Numbered from the stretch's first letter, positions 53,561-62,869 are shown. The stretch: DNA of 64,000 bases from Phascolarctobacterium sp. (GCA_030523325.1 JAUNIS010000002.1:62001-126000); one strand, 5' to 3'. Program-made: numbers and translations. The notes: a model not told the origin generated them from the sequence alone.

Positions 53561-54267
53561 TGAAATTGCGTTTACAAATTACGAAGGACAAGGACATTCG
53601 CTTTATCTCCCATTTAGAATACGTGCGTACTCTCGGCAGGGCTATTCGTCGTGCTAAGCTTCCTGCAGCGTATAGCGAGGGCTTCAATCCTCACTTAAAA
53701 TATTCTTTGGCCTCGGCTCTTGGAGTAGGCGTCGTTTCTTACACCGAGTTCGTAGAGATTGAACTTGCTGAAGACATGGATGTTGAGGAGGCTGCTTTAA
53801 AATTATCCGCGGCTCTGCCTCGAGGCATTCGCGTTTTAGCAGCGGATTCTGTCGAAAATAATACACCCGCGCTTATGTCCGTGGCAGCTGGCGCCGATTA
53901 TCGCGTCACACTTCCTTACGTGGGCGATTTGCGTAATGCGGTGCATGCATTTAATTCTGCAGATGTAATTACGTACAAAAAAGCGGCTCCCAAAACGAAA
54001 GCCGGATTCAAGGAGATTGATGTTAAGTTTTATATACCGAAAATTTCTTTTAAGCAAGCTGATGGCAATACTGAATTCAATTTTTCCTGCAAGATTACGC
54101 CTACAGGCAGCATGAAAGCTGTGGATCTTTTAAATGCTTTGAACGAGTCATATGCTTTAGGACTTCCAGTGGAAATGGCAGATATCGAAAGACTTAAACT
54201 TTATCGTGCAGATAGAAACGGTAAGAAGTTACCCATGCTTAGCGAAAATGCTTGGATAAAAAAATAA
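53560..54267 (+). CDS. DUF2344 / TIGR03936 family protein
   Basis: 235 aa. The N-terminal RLQITKDKDIRFISHLEYVR and AYSEGFNPHLKYSLASALGVG are diagnostic. The function is not established; in many bacteria it is fused to, or encoded beside, the radical SAM protein, and the overlapping genes here (TAATG) support a shared complex. Usually rng, rplU and obg follow; here a terminator and an unrelated region follow instead. Confidence 0.88.
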   Translation: MKLRLQITKDKDIRFISHLEYVRTLGRAIRRAKLPAAYSEGFNPHLKYSLASALGVGVVSYTEFVEIELAEDMDVEEAALKLSAALPRGIRVLAADSVENNTPALMSVAAGADYRVTLPYVGDLRNAVHAFNSADVITYKKAAPKTKAGFKEIDVKFYIPKISFKQADGNTEFNFSCKITPTGSMKAVDLLNALNESYALGLPVEMADIERLKLYRADRNGKKLPMLSENAWIKK

Positions 54268-54280
54268 TTTAAAAAAATTT

Positions 54281-54318
54281 TTCCTCCGACTCAAACAAGT
54301 CGGAGGAAATTTTATTTT
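54281..54318. terminator. Bidirectional Rho-independent terminator
   Basis: TTCCTCCGACT/AGTCGGAGGAA stem with a 6-nt loop, flanked by A-rich and T-rich runs. It overlaps the last codons of the convergent MerR-family gene and serves both. Confidence 0.87.
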
Positions 54319-55154
54319 TTGTATTCAACCTGGATATACAAACAGGAAAGAACATCTTCTTCTTTTTGAGAAGACCAGTAATCACCTAAGGTATAAACAA
54401 ATACGTTACTTAACACTTTTAAATTATTGAGTTTAATATATTCATTTACATAGTCTCTTACTTCTTGAGGTACAGAGGGCAATGCGTTTTTAAAAGTCGT
54501 TGATAAATAAAGGCCCCCTTCGCATTTTAGAAAACAATTGGCGTCACGTGGCACAGGTGTATCCGTTATAATCAAAGAATGGAATTGGTTACAATGTCCT
54601 GCACCACAGAAAACATCATAGTACTCCATGTAACCGATGGTGAAACCTATATACTGCTCTCCTTTTATATAAGGACGCAAAAATTCTGCAAATAATTTTA
54701 ACTGGTCTTTCCTTGGAAGATTAAGAGGAACTGCCGTACTTAAATATACTTTCTGTGGTGGTTTAGGAACGAGTATGATGTTATTTATAGGCATATTTTT
54801 TAGTTTGTCGATGGACGAAAGCTTCTCATTAAATATTTTTTGACAACGTTCTAAATTCCTTTTTTTGTCGTCTAAAAGATCGATTTGCTTCATAAAGAAA
54901 TTTTGCAGAGAAGCAAGACTTCGGTTTTGTAGAAATTCTTTGATATTGTCCAAAGGTATTTCTAATTTTCTTAAGCTAATAACTATTTCAAGTGTAAAAT
55001 AACTTTCCGGCTTGTAATAACGATAACCGTTATCATCGATAAAATCAGGGGTAAGGATGCCTTCCTTTTCGTAATATCTTAATATTTGCCTAGAAATGCC
55101 TATTAAATTGGCTAATTCTCCAGATGAAAAATATCCCTCAATAGATAAATTCAT
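54312..55154 (-). CDS. MerR-family transcriptional regulator with effector-binding domain
   Basis: 280-aa regulator: a MerR winged helix-turn-helix (about 8-75; SSGELANLIGISRQILRYYEKEGIL), a coiled coil (about 80-125) and a GyrI/BmrR-like effector domain (about 130-278). The effector domain is cysteine- and histidine-rich for its kind (FCGAGHCNQFH; ANCFLKCEGG), so a metal or metal-bound ligand is possible but unproven. It is transcribed away from the TonB-receptor gene and starts 20 bases from a palindrome that is a likely operator. Confidence 0.85.
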   Translation of the reverse strand: MNLSIEGYFSSGELANLIGISRQILRYYEKEGILTPDFIDDNGYRYYKPESYFTLEIVISLRKLEIPLDNIKEFLQNRSLASLQNFFMKQIDLLDDKKRNLERCQKIFNEKLSSIDKLKNMPINNIILVPKPPQKVYLSTAVPLNLPRKDQLKLFAEFLRPYIKGEQYIGFTIGYMEYYDVFCGAGHCNQFHSLIITDTPVPRDANCFLKCEGGLYLSTTFKNALPSVPQEVRDYVNEYIKLNNLKVLSNVFVYTLGDYWSSQKEEDVLSCLYIQVEYKK

Positions 55155-55165
55155 ATAATTACCTC

Positions 55166-55207
55166 TTGACTGACAAATGATTTGTAGGTTTACTGTTAGT
55201 ATAACAG
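55166..55207. promoter_or_regulatory. Probable operator region of the MerR-family regulator
   Basis: Two inverted repeats lie side by side: ACAAAT-G-ATTTGT at 55174-55186 and CTGTTA-GTA-TAACAG at 55193-55207. The second overlaps a minus-strand -10 (TATACT, 55198-55203) that would drive the regulator. The layout fits autoregulation; control of the uptake operon on the other side is plausible if that operon still has a promoter. Confidence 0.5.
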
Positions 55208-55224
55208 AGAAGTATTACTATTAA

Positions 55225-57612
55225 CATAATTGTATTATAAATCATACTGTAGTCGTTGAAGCTGATGCAGTCGTAAATAAATTCGGCGATACCATTACTG
55301 AGCAATCATATTATCGTACTGGTGGTGACGTAAAGGTTATTACTCGTGAAGAAATTGAAAAGCGTCACTATACTGACGTGTCTGAAGCAATTAAACGTAT
55401 TCCTGGCGTTCACTTTCAAAACCCTGGCTATCGTGGTAATGGTGAATATGGTTGGGTTCCTTCTCAAAATGCTGTATCAATTAACGGTGATGCCCGTACT
55501 GTTGTTTTAATCGATGGTCGTCGCGTAGATAACTCTGCAAGTACTAAGGCTGGCTCTAATAGTACATCTAACTCTAAATCTACTAACGTTAACATTGACC
55601 AAATCGTCAACATGGAAAACGTTGAAAAGATCGAAGTTATCAAAGGACCTGGTGCTTCTCAATATGGTTCCGATGCAACTGGCGGTGTAATTAACATCAT
55701 TACTCGTAAAGGTGGTAAGGATGGTAAGGGCAGCATTGATGTATCTACTGGTGCTTGGCATAAACATAAATACGCTCTTAACTATTCTGGTTCCGCAGGC
55801 AAAGATAAATCTTGGCATTATTTTGTTTCTGCAAACCGTGATATGGGTGGCGATACTAAATATAGAGACGGAGTTGACGGAGGTAACGGAGATTTATACG
55901 GCTCTAGATTTAAAGAAGAGGGCGCTAACATTCGTATCGACAAAGATTTTAATGATAAGCAAAGTCTGAAGATTTGGTATAACTTCAAACAAGGTAAGGA
56001 CGGCTATCCTCTGACTGTTCCAGCTAAGAGATATATGAATAATACCGACTGGAACGCAACTGTATTTAGACAAGTTGTAGGTCAAAACTGGGATCAAGAC
56101 GCACTGGCTTCTGGTTTATATAAACTTGCCAGTGGTACAAAGGGCGCAGGCTGGTCCTTTGAAGAGCCGGAAAAATATCGTAACATGTTTGCGGTAGATG
56201 GCGCGTTTGGTGCATTCAGTAAATTCAAAAACCAAGACTTTGATATTCAATATACCTTTAACAAAGAAAACGGTATGGAAAGCTTCATCCGTTTATATGA
56301 TCAAAAACACAGATATTCTTCTAGAGACTTGTACGTATGGGGTATCAATCCTGATGGTACTACCACAAGTTCCTCAAGTACTACTTTGACCAATTTGTAT
56401 AATTCTCTTTATCCGGCCGGTGCAACTTTTGACCAATACAGTCAATTCTGCTCAGATTATCTTGTTCCCTTCCCAGGTGATAAAGCTGCTATCAGAGAGT
56501 TTATGGAAAAAGCTGGGGTTAGTGCAACCGAGCCGACTTCTTGGAAGGAAGAAAATAATCGTGGCTTGCAATTCCAATACGCAAAATCTGTTGGTGTCAA
56601 CGATATTATTGCTAGCGTAACTTATGATAAGTCTAAAGTATATAGCAAAGGTACGAACAGAAAGACCGGTGCTTTTGAAACATCTTATGTACAACGTAAG
56701 ACAACTCAAGCTTATATCCAAGACAAGATTCACGTAAGTGATAAATGGGATATTACTCCTGCGTTGAGATATGTTAAATATGGTTCTTTCAGTAACAAGA
56801 GTGCAGCTGGTGTTACAACCAATACTCCTAATAGCTCCAGTCATTTGATTACTCCTTCCATTAACACTCAATATATGTTTGATGATACGGCTAGTATGTA
56901 TTTTGGTTGGACTAAGATTTATCGTCCTGTTCGTCAAGCCGATTACACTACCGTTGATGCTGTTGCAGGCGGGAATCTGAAAGATGAAAAAGGCGACGCT
57001 ATTACCGTCGGCTTTAAGAAGGATTTGTCTGACAAGACCACAGTCGGCGTTCACTATGATTTGACTAAGATGAGCAATGCTTTGGCTCGTCTGAGTATTT
57101 ATGATACTTCTAGCGATACCTTTAAGACCATGGCAGTTAATGCTAAAGAAGATAAGAAATCTTTCAATATTACTGCAGACCATAAATTTGATAAGCATAC
57201 CACTATGAGTTTGTCATATTCTCATATTAAAAATGAATGGAAAGCTAAAAATGGTTGGGTTCTTAATCCCGAATATATTATGATGGGTGGCAATGATATT
57301 AACGTAGCAATTAATCGTCTGCGTCCTAATAACCATTATGCTTTGAACATTTCTTATGAAAATCGTGACCTATACACTGGTCTTTTAGTAAATTATTATA
57401 CCGGTGCTGATGACGAATTTTTCACTGACAGCAGATTCTTAGTTCTTGATTGGAATATTAACTACAAGATTAACAAAGACATTACTGTTTATGGTTTGAT
57501 TTCCAACTTGACTAACGAGGCTTATGAAACTTCTTATAATAGCCGTTATGGTCGTGGCGCTGCTGCAATGCCTGGTCGTTGCTGGATGGTTGGCTTGAAG
57601 TATAGCTTCTAA
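55225..57612 (+). CDS. TonB-dependent receptor lacking its 5' end
   Basis: Outer-membrane gated-channel receptor for iron chelates, corrinoids or similar. The frame is open from 55225 but no start codon with a ribosome binding site exists before GTG at 55378, which lies inside the plug domain. Upstream residues (HTVVVEADAVVNKFGDTITE, then DVKVITREEIEKRHYTDV) are the normal beginning of a mature receptor, so exactly the signal peptide and start are missing. Plug domain to about residue 170 with GPGASQYGSDATGGVINIIT; a full barrel follows, ending WMVGLKYSF. It is either a 5'-deleted pseudogene or a silent cassette. The rest of the frame is undamaged, arguing for a recent event. Confidence 0.82.
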   Translation, partial: HNCIINHTVVVEADAVVNKFGDTITEQSYYRTGGDVKVITREEIEKRHYTDVSEAIKRIPGVHFQNPGYRGNGEYGWVPSQNAVSINGDARTVVLIDGRRVDNSASTKAGSNSTSNSKSTNVNIDQIVNMENVEKIEVIKGPGASQYGSDATGGVINIITRKGGKDGKGSIDVSTGAWHKHKYALNYSGSAGKDKSWHYFVSANRDMGGDTKYRDGVDGGNGDLYGSRFKEEGANIRIDKDFNDKQSLKIWYNFKQGKDGYPLTVPAKRYMNNTDWNATVFRQVVGQNWDQDALASGLYKLASGTKGAGWSFEEPEKYRNMFAVDGAFGAFSKFKNQDFDIQYTFNKENGMESFIRLYDQKHRYSSRDLYVWGINPDGTTTSSSSTTLTNLYNSLYPAGATFDQYSQFCSDYLVPFPGDKAAIREFMEKAGVSATEPTSWKEENNRGLQFQYAKSVGVNDIIASVTYDKSKVYSKGTNRKTGAFETSYVQRKTTQAYIQDKIHVSDKWDITPALRYVKYGSFSNKSAAGVTTNTPNSSSHLITPSINTQYMFDDTASMYFGWTKIYRPVRQADYTTVDAVAGGNLKDEKGDAITVGFKKDLSDKTTVGVHYDLTKMSNALARLSIYDTSSDTFKTMAVNAKEDKKSFNITADHKFDKHTTMSLSYSHIKNEWKAKNGWVLNPEYIMMGGNDINVAINRLRPNNHYALNISYENRDLYTGLLVNYYTGADDEFFTDSRFLVLDWNINYKINKDITVYGLISNLTNEAYETSYNSRYGRGAAAMPGRCWMVGLKYSF

Positions 57613-57669
57613 TTTTAGTAAATAATTTACCACTTACTAATTAAAAAATTATTTCATCATCTCTTAAAA

Positions 57670-57706
57670 GGAAAATACGTCTGCTTTCATTGCAGGCGTA
57701 TTTTCC
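57670..57706 (+). other. Intercistronic hairpin
   Basis: GGAAAATACGTCTGC pairs with GCAGGCGTATTTTCC (one G-U), 15 bp with a 7-nt loop, between the receptor stop and the first binding-protein gene. No T-run follows, but U's lie within the stem's 3' arm. It may be a weak terminator or an mRNA-processing element. Confidence 0.5.
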
Positions 57707-57731
57707 ACATTTAAAAATAATAGGATTACAT

Positions 57732-58775
57732 ATGAAAAAATTTTGGATAATATTCCTATGCTTTTGCTGTATGTTTTTAAATAGCTGTAAAGATCGGGAC
57801 GAAGTTGTAAAAATTAATAATGTAGCTTTAGAGAGATTTAAAAATAATCCTCCGTATTCGTACAACAGAGAACATTATCCAGTAAAAATAGAAAATTTGA
57901 ATTCTCGTAACGAGAGAATTATATATACATTCGACAAACCTCCTGAGCGCATCGTCGCTGTTTGGCAAAACTCTATTGAAACATTATTGGCCCTTGGCGT
58001 CGGTGACCGTGTCGTTGCTGCAATGGGTTTGCCAAGTGGTATATATTTACGTGAAGAATATCAAGAACAATATAAAAAAATTCCTTACACCGGTTTAGAA
58101 CTTTTAGATATGGAAAGTTTGGTTATGCACGAGCCAGATTTTATTTTGGGCTGGTATTCAACATTTGATAGCAAAACTTATAGAGGAACCGATTTTTGGC
58201 ACGCAAGGGGAGTGAAAACTTATATAGCAACAACTTCTTCTCCCAAACCAAATATTAGAGTTTTGGAAAAAGAATACGATTATATTTTGGACCTAGGTAA
58301 AATTTTAGACCGTTCCGAGAGAGCACGGCAATTGGTTGATCAAATGAGAAACGCAATTGATTATGTTACAGAACGAACTAAAAATTACAAAAAACGTCCA
58401 AGAGCATTAATTATCAGTACTATGGGCAATAATATTCATTCGTGGCCGGAGACTTCTCTTGCTGGGGATTTAGTAAAAAAATTAAATGCAATTCATTTAG
58501 AAAACACGGCAAGAACTTTAAGCAAGGAACAAGTTAGGGATTTAGAACCGGATGTAATTTTTGTAGTAGTTTCTGAAAGACATTACGGAATGGAAAAAAA
58601 TTTTTTAGATGCCATATATAAAGAAAAAGCTTATCAAGATTTAAGCTGCGTTAAAAATAAAAGAGTTTATACAATTCCTTTGAATTACGTTTATAGCCCT
58701 GGAGTGAGGACCTTTGATGGCATAGACGTAATGGCCCGAGGCTTGTACCCAGAATTATATTCTGACAAGAAGTAA
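57732..58775 (+). CDS. Substrate-binding lipoprotein, BtuF/FecB family (copy 1)
   Basis: Extracytoplasmic binding protein for the ABC importer downstream. I use the ATG at 57732, giving a lipoprotein signal with LNSC. Residues about 55-330 form the type III helical-backbone fold: PPERIVAVWQNSIETLLALG, DMESLVMHEPDFILGWYS and the C-terminal IDVMARGLYPELY. The next gene is a clear paralogue. The class carries siderophores, heme or corrinoids; the ligand cannot be told. Confidence 0.87.
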   Translation: MKKFWIIFLCFCCMFLNSCKDRDEVVKINNVALERFKNNPPYSYNREHYPVKIENLNSRNERIIYTFDKPPERIVAVWQNSIETLLALGVGDRVVAAMGLPSGIYLREEYQEQYKKIPYTGLELLDMESLVMHEPDFILGWYSTFDSKTYRGTDFWHARGVKTYIATTSSPKPNIRVLEKEYDYILDLGKILDRSERARQLVDQMRNAIDYVTERTKNYKKRPRALIISTMGNNIHSWPETSLAGDLVKKLNAIHLENTARTLSKEQVRDLEPDVIFVVVSERHYGMEKNFLDAIYKEKAYQDLSCVKNKRVYTIPLNYVYSPGVRTFDGIDVMARGLYPELYSDKK

Positions 58776-58776
58776 A

Positions 58777-59844
58777 ATGAAAAAAATAATTATATTATTT
58801 TGTGCGTGTGTAAGCTTGTTATTTTCTGGTTGTCACGGTGTGGACGACGTGATTCAAGTCAACCAAGAATCTGTCAGAAAATTACAACAGAATCGCCAAA
58901 AAACAATTGAATATAATAAAGCGAATTATCCTCTGACGATTGAAAATTTAAATTCTCACGGCGAAAAAGAGTTGTTTACTTTTAAAAAGCCGCCTCAGCG
59001 CGTTGTGGCTGTTTGGCAAAACTCTATTGAAACTCTTATAGCATTAGGATTAGAAGACCGCATTATTGCTGGCATGGGGATACCCAGTGATAAATGTTTA
59101 AAGCCAGAACATCGAGAAGCTTATAACAAGATTCCCTATCATGGTTTAGAACTTATGGATATGGAGAATCTTATCATGAACGAGCCCGATATGATTCTTG
59201 GTTGGTATTCGACTTTTAGCGAAAAGGTAATGCGTGGTACGGACTTTTGGCAGGGAAGGGGAGTAAATACCTATATTGCTAAAACATCTTACTACCGTTC
59301 TGGAAAGAAATTTGTTTTGCAGGATGAATATGATTATATTTTAGACTTAGGAAAAATTTTTGATCGGCAAGAGAAAGCTCAGGCAATCGTTAAAAAGATG
59401 CAGGATGAAATCGCTTACGTAAAAACTCACACAGTTGCCTCCAAAAATAAACCTCGTGCCATGATTATTGAGTTTATGGGAAAAAATATTCGTGGTTATA
59501 CCGATAGGTCTCTTGCGGGAGATATTTTAAACAATCTTCAAGCTATTCACGTTGAACCTAAGGCAACAACATTAAGTCAAGAACAACTTGTAGAAGCAAA
59601 TCCTGACGCAATTTTTATAGTCGTCATTGAACGCAATTACGGGAAGGAACAAATGTATATAGATATGTTTTTAGATAATCCAGCTTTAAGAGAGCTTAGC
59701 TGCGTCAAAGCAAAACGTTTATACACAATTCCCCTGCTTGCAGTTTATGCACCGGGAGTAAGAGTTCAGGATGGTATTGAAATTATGGCTCGCGGATTGT
59801 ACCCGGAATTATATAAAGAAAAGAAAGAAGGTAATAGCAAATGA
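58777..59844 (+). CDS. Substrate-binding lipoprotein, BtuF/FecB family (copy 2)
   Basis: Second binding protein, beginning 1 base after the first stop. Lipobox FSGC. It shares with copy 1 the segments RVVAVWQNSIETLIALGLEDR, GLELMDMENLIMNEPDMILG, GTDFW, and IEIMARGLYPELYKEK, so it arose by tandem duplication. 355 aa. It overlaps the permease gene by ATGA. Two different binding proteins for one permease suggest two related ligands, or one donor that is specialised. Confidence 0.87.
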   Translation: MKKIIILFCACVSLLFSGCHGVDDVIQVNQESVRKLQQNRQKTIEYNKANYPLTIENLNSHGEKELFTFKKPPQRVVAVWQNSIETLIALGLEDRIIAGMGIPSDKCLKPEHREAYNKIPYHGLELMDMENLIMNEPDMILGWYSTFSEKVMRGTDFWQGRGVNTYIAKTSYYRSGKKFVLQDEYDYILDLGKIFDRQEKAQAIVKKMQDEIAYVKTHTVASKNKPRAMIIEFMGKNIRGYTDRSLAGDILNNLQAIHVEPKATTLSQEQLVEANPDAIFIVVIERNYGKEQMYIDMFLDNPALRELSCVKAKRLYTIPLLAVYAPGVRVQDGIEIMARGLYPELYKEKKEGNSK

Positions 59845-60896
59845 AAAAATTTATAGATAACCTTGGATATCTTTTCATTTGCTTAATTTTGCTTGGAGTT
59901 TTGGCCCTGGCTTTATTTTGGGCATTGTCCATTGGTACGGTAAAACTGCCGATGAACCAAATTTATCAAGCAGTAATGGGGCAATTATCAGGAAATTTAC
60001 CAATTGAAAGCAGTGGCCGGGGACCAGTGCATGATATAGTTTGGATCTTACGCATGCCAAGACTGATTATGGCTGGCATTGTTGGTTGTGGATTAGCAAG
60101 CTGCGGGGTTATTATGCAGGCGATTGTTAAAAATCCCTTGGCTGACCCTTATATTTTAGGAATTTCTTCAGGCGCATCGTTAGGTGCAACAGCTGCAATT
60201 CTTTTAGGTATTGGCGTGAATTTCGGCCCTAATTTTGTCGGGATTTGTGCTTTCATAGGAGCATTTGCTATTTCTCTTGCAGTGCTGTTTATTTCAAATT
60301 TAGGTGGAAGAAGCAATTCTATGAAGCTTTTGCTCGCTGGTATGGCTTTGAGTTCTGTCTGTGGTGCTTTTTCTAGCTTTATTGTTTATTTCGCTAATAA
60401 TAAAGAAGGTATGCAGACAATAGCCTATTGGATGATGGGCAGTTTAGCCGGAGCAAAGTGGAGTAATATTTTTGTTATTGGACCGATTGTTATTTGTTCC
60501 GTGCTTTTTTTCTGGACACAAAGTCGTGTGCTCAATTTAATGCTCTTGGGTGACGAGGCTGCGGTAACTTTAGGTATGGATTTACACGTCTATCGACAAG
60601 TTTATTTACTCGTAAGTTCTTTAATAGTTGGCTTTGTAGTTTACGCAGCAGGTATGATTGGTTTTGTTGGTTTAGTGGTACCGCACGTCGTTCGTGCTCT
60701 GGTGGGCACTGACCACAAGAAGCTTATTCCTATAACCGCATTAACAGGAGCAATCTTCCTGGTGCTTGCGGATGGTTTATGCAGAATTATCATTCCACGT
60801 ACAGAGCTGCCAATCGGTATTTTAATTTCTTTAATTGGTGCACCTTGTTTCGTTTATCTAATGATCAAACGTACTTATGGTTTCGGAGGCAATTGA
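59841..60896 (+). CDS. FecCD/BtuC-family ABC permease
   Basis: Inner-membrane permease, 351 aa, about ten hydrophobic segments. RMPRLIMAGIVGCGLASCGVIMQ, NPLADPYILGISSGASLGA and GFVGLVVPHVVRALVGTDH are the family hallmarks. It overlaps the upstream gene by 4 bases; the ATPase starts 1 base after its stop. One permease gene implies a homodimer. Confidence 0.93.
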   Translation: MKKFIDNLGYLFICLILLGVLALALFWALSIGTVKLPMNQIYQAVMGQLSGNLPIESSGRGPVHDIVWILRMPRLIMAGIVGCGLASCGVIMQAIVKNPLADPYILGISSGASLGATAAILLGIGVNFGPNFVGICAFIGAFAISLAVLFISNLGGRSNSMKLLLAGMALSSVCGAFSSFIVYFANNKEGMQTIAYWMMGSLAGAKWSNIFVIGPIVICSVLFFWTQSRVLNLMLLGDEAAVTLGMDLHVYRQVYLLVSSLIVGFVVYAAGMIGFVGLVVPHVVRALVGTDHKKLIPITALTGAIFLVLADGLCRIIIPRTELPIGILISLIGAPCFVYLMIKRTYGFGGN

Positions 60897-60897
60897 T

Positions 60898-61677
60898 ATG
60901 GAAATATTAGCTCAAGCAGTAAAAATGGCTTTCGGACCAAAAGAAATTTTAAAGGGTATAGACTTATCTTTACATAATAAAGAGTTTTTAGGAATCATTG
61001 GGCCCAATGGTAGTGGTAAATCGACTTTTTTAAAATGTATTTATCGCGTACAAAAACCTACAAGTGGCACAATTTTGTTCAATGGGAAAAATTTAGATGA
61101 GCTTAGTTATCGCGAAAGTGCTCTACAACTCGCGGTTGTCGCTCAGCATAATTCTTACAGCTTTGATTTCACTGTGTTAGATGTCGTGCTGATGGGACGT
61201 TCTCCACACAAGAAAATTTTAGAGAGAGATAATGCGAAGGATTTTGAAATTGCCCGCGAGGCACTTTCTACGGTTGGCCTTAGTGAATTTGAAAAACGTA
61301 GCTTCAGTACATTGTCGGGCGGTGAGCAACAACGTGTCATATTAGCTCGTGCATTGACTCAACAAACTGAGTGTTTAGTTCTTGATGAACCTACAAATCA
61401 TTTGGATATCAAATACCAGCTAGAAATTATGGATATAGTCAAGGGCTTGGATTTGACTGTTGTTTCTGCAATTCATGATTTAAACATTGCGGCAATGTAT
61501 TGCGACAGACTTATTGCTCTAAAGGATGGGCAGATAGTTGGCATGGGAACGCCTAGAGAATTACTTACAGAAAAATTCATTTATGATATGTATGAAGTAA
61601 AGAGCATTGTTAAACATGAGAACGGACGTATGAATATTATGTATATTCCAAAGCATCATGAAAAGAAAGGAGAATGA
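60898..61677 (+). CDS. ABC transporter ATP-binding protein, FepC/BtuD type
   Basis: ATPase of the chelate importer. I start at the ATG at 60898, behind CGGAGG inside the permease's last codons. Walker A GPNGSGKST, signature LSGGEQQR, Walker B CLVLDEPTNHLDI and switch AIHDLN. The LDIKYQLEIM segment after Walker B is typical of FepC-type proteins. 259 aa. Its end overlaps the start of the next gene. Confidence 0.93.
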   Translation: MEILAQAVKMAFGPKEILKGIDLSLHNKEFLGIIGPNGSGKSTFLKCIYRVQKPTSGTILFNGKNLDELSYRESALQLAVVAQHNSYSFDFTVLDVVLMGRSPHKKILERDNAKDFEIAREALSTVGLSEFEKRSFSTLSGGEQQRVILARALTQQTECLVLDEPTNHLDIKYQLEIMDIVKGLDLTVVSAIHDLNIAAMYCDRLIALKDGQIVGMGTPRELLTEKFIYDMYEVKSIVKHENGRMNIMYIPKHHEKKGE

Positions 61678-62867
61678 TGATGAAAAAAATAGCCTTTGTT
61701 TTAGCTGCACTTTTTTTGACTAGTCAATTCGGTTTTGCAAATTCAGTAATGGCGCACCCTGATGAGGGGAGCATTCCTCCGAAAATTTCTGACGAAAAGG
61801 GTAATCCTTCTAAAATGAAAATGCGTGGTCCCCGTCGACCACGTCTGACTAAGGAACAAATCGTAGAGAAGGTATCCAAAGACTATGGCTATTCTGTAGA
61901 AATTCTCTCTCCTTTAGCTGATAAATATAGTCCTATGGATTTAGGTACAAGCTGCTTGTACGCAAAAGCTTCTGGTGAAGACTTAGAAAAAGTTTTAGAA
62001 TTGCGTCAAAATAATTCTTGGACGAGAATGCGTAAGCTTCTTTTCAAGGACGCACAAGATTATGCAGATAAAATGCAAGCTTATCAGGTTGGCAAATTTA
62101 AGGCTAAAGAAAATCTGACGAAAGAAGAATTAGAAAAATTTTTGGCTAAAGGTTACCCGATGAACGATATTGTCAAAGCATCTCAAGTAGCGGCTAAAGC
62201 AAAACAGCCTGTTGCCAAAGTATTACCGATGCGTACGGCAGCATTTGATTGGGAAGTCGTAGAAAAGAAATTAGGCGTTTGGGAAGAACCTAAGGAACAA
62301 AATCCTTGGAATAGACGTAGAGGCGGTGGTATTCGCAGGGGCGCGGGCTTCTCCGGTTTGCATATGGGCGAAAAATCTCAACAAGAATTAGTTGCTATTC
62401 TTCATGATGATTATCTTTTCAGCGAAGCAGAGCTTGCTCAATATATTGGTAAATTAGGCTTTAACGAACTGGAAAATGTTTGTCTCGTTGCTTATATGGC
62501 TCAAACTCCCCTATCTAAGGTTGAAAAAATGCGCAACAAATATTCTTGGGAGATGATTAAGAATAAGCTTGGCCTTACTCCCAATGTATACGAAGAAAGA
62601 TGCATCGACTATCAGGCTCGTAGGTTAAATGAACGTATGGATATTCCCGAGCAATTAACAAAGGATCTTATGTATGAAGGTTTTGGTATGCATCATATTA
62701 ATACTGCTTTTTTACTGAGCAAATATTGTGATAAAAGCATCAAAGAAATTTTGCTCACTAAAACTCCAGCAAAACCATGGAAGCAAGTTGCTGAAGAGTT
62801 AGGTATATCTCAAGAAGATTTAAAAATATCTCAAGGTAAAATTTCCAAAGCATTCGGAAGGCACTGA
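61674..62867 (+). CDS. Exported four-repeat protein of unrecognised family
   Basis: About 397 aa; three ATGs in a row (61674, 61677, 61680) follow GAAAGGAG, so the exact start is open. A signal peptide (about 1-27) precedes a basic Pro/Arg-rich stretch. Then come four helical units of about 55-70 residues that all end in W-x2-[MVI]-x3-L-[GF]: SWTRMRKLLF (W116), DWEVVEKKLG (W193), SWEMIKNKLG (W292), PWKQVAEELG (W369). The tryptophans are 77, 99 and 77 residues apart, which suggests two units duplicated as a pair. I do not recognise the family. It overlaps the ATPase gene and is followed by the CGGC gene after 2 bases, so it belongs to the uptake operon. Confidence 0.72.
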   Translation: MMMKKIAFVLAALFLTSQFGFANSVMAHPDEGSIPPKISDEKGNPSKMKMRGPRRPRLTKEQIVEKVSKDYGYSVEILSPLADKYSPMDLGTSCLYAKASGEDLEKVLELRQNNSWTRMRKLLFKDAQDYADKMQAYQVGKFKAKENLTKEELEKFLAKGYPMNDIVKASQVAAKAKQPVAKVLPMRTAAFDWEVVEKKLGVWEEPKEQNPWNRRRGGGIRRGAGFSGLHMGEKSQQELVAILHDDYLFSEAELAQYIGKLGFNELENVCLVAYMAQTPLSKVEKMRNKYSWEMIKNKLGLTPNVYEERCIDYQARRLNERMDIPEQLTKDLMYEGFGMHHINTAFLLSKYCDKSIKEILLTKTPAKPWKQVAEELGISQEDLKISQGKISKAFGRH

Positions 62868-62869
62868 AT

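Noticed and set aside
55155-57731. Invertible segment or phase switch around the TonB receptor
   Set aside because: I found no matching inverted repeats at both ends; the palindromes at 55174 and 57618 are only loosely similar, and no recombinase gene is nearby.
57613-57731. Cobalamin riboswitch before the binding-protein genes
   Set aside because: The gap is only 119 bases, with one simple hairpin and no B12-box-like sequence.
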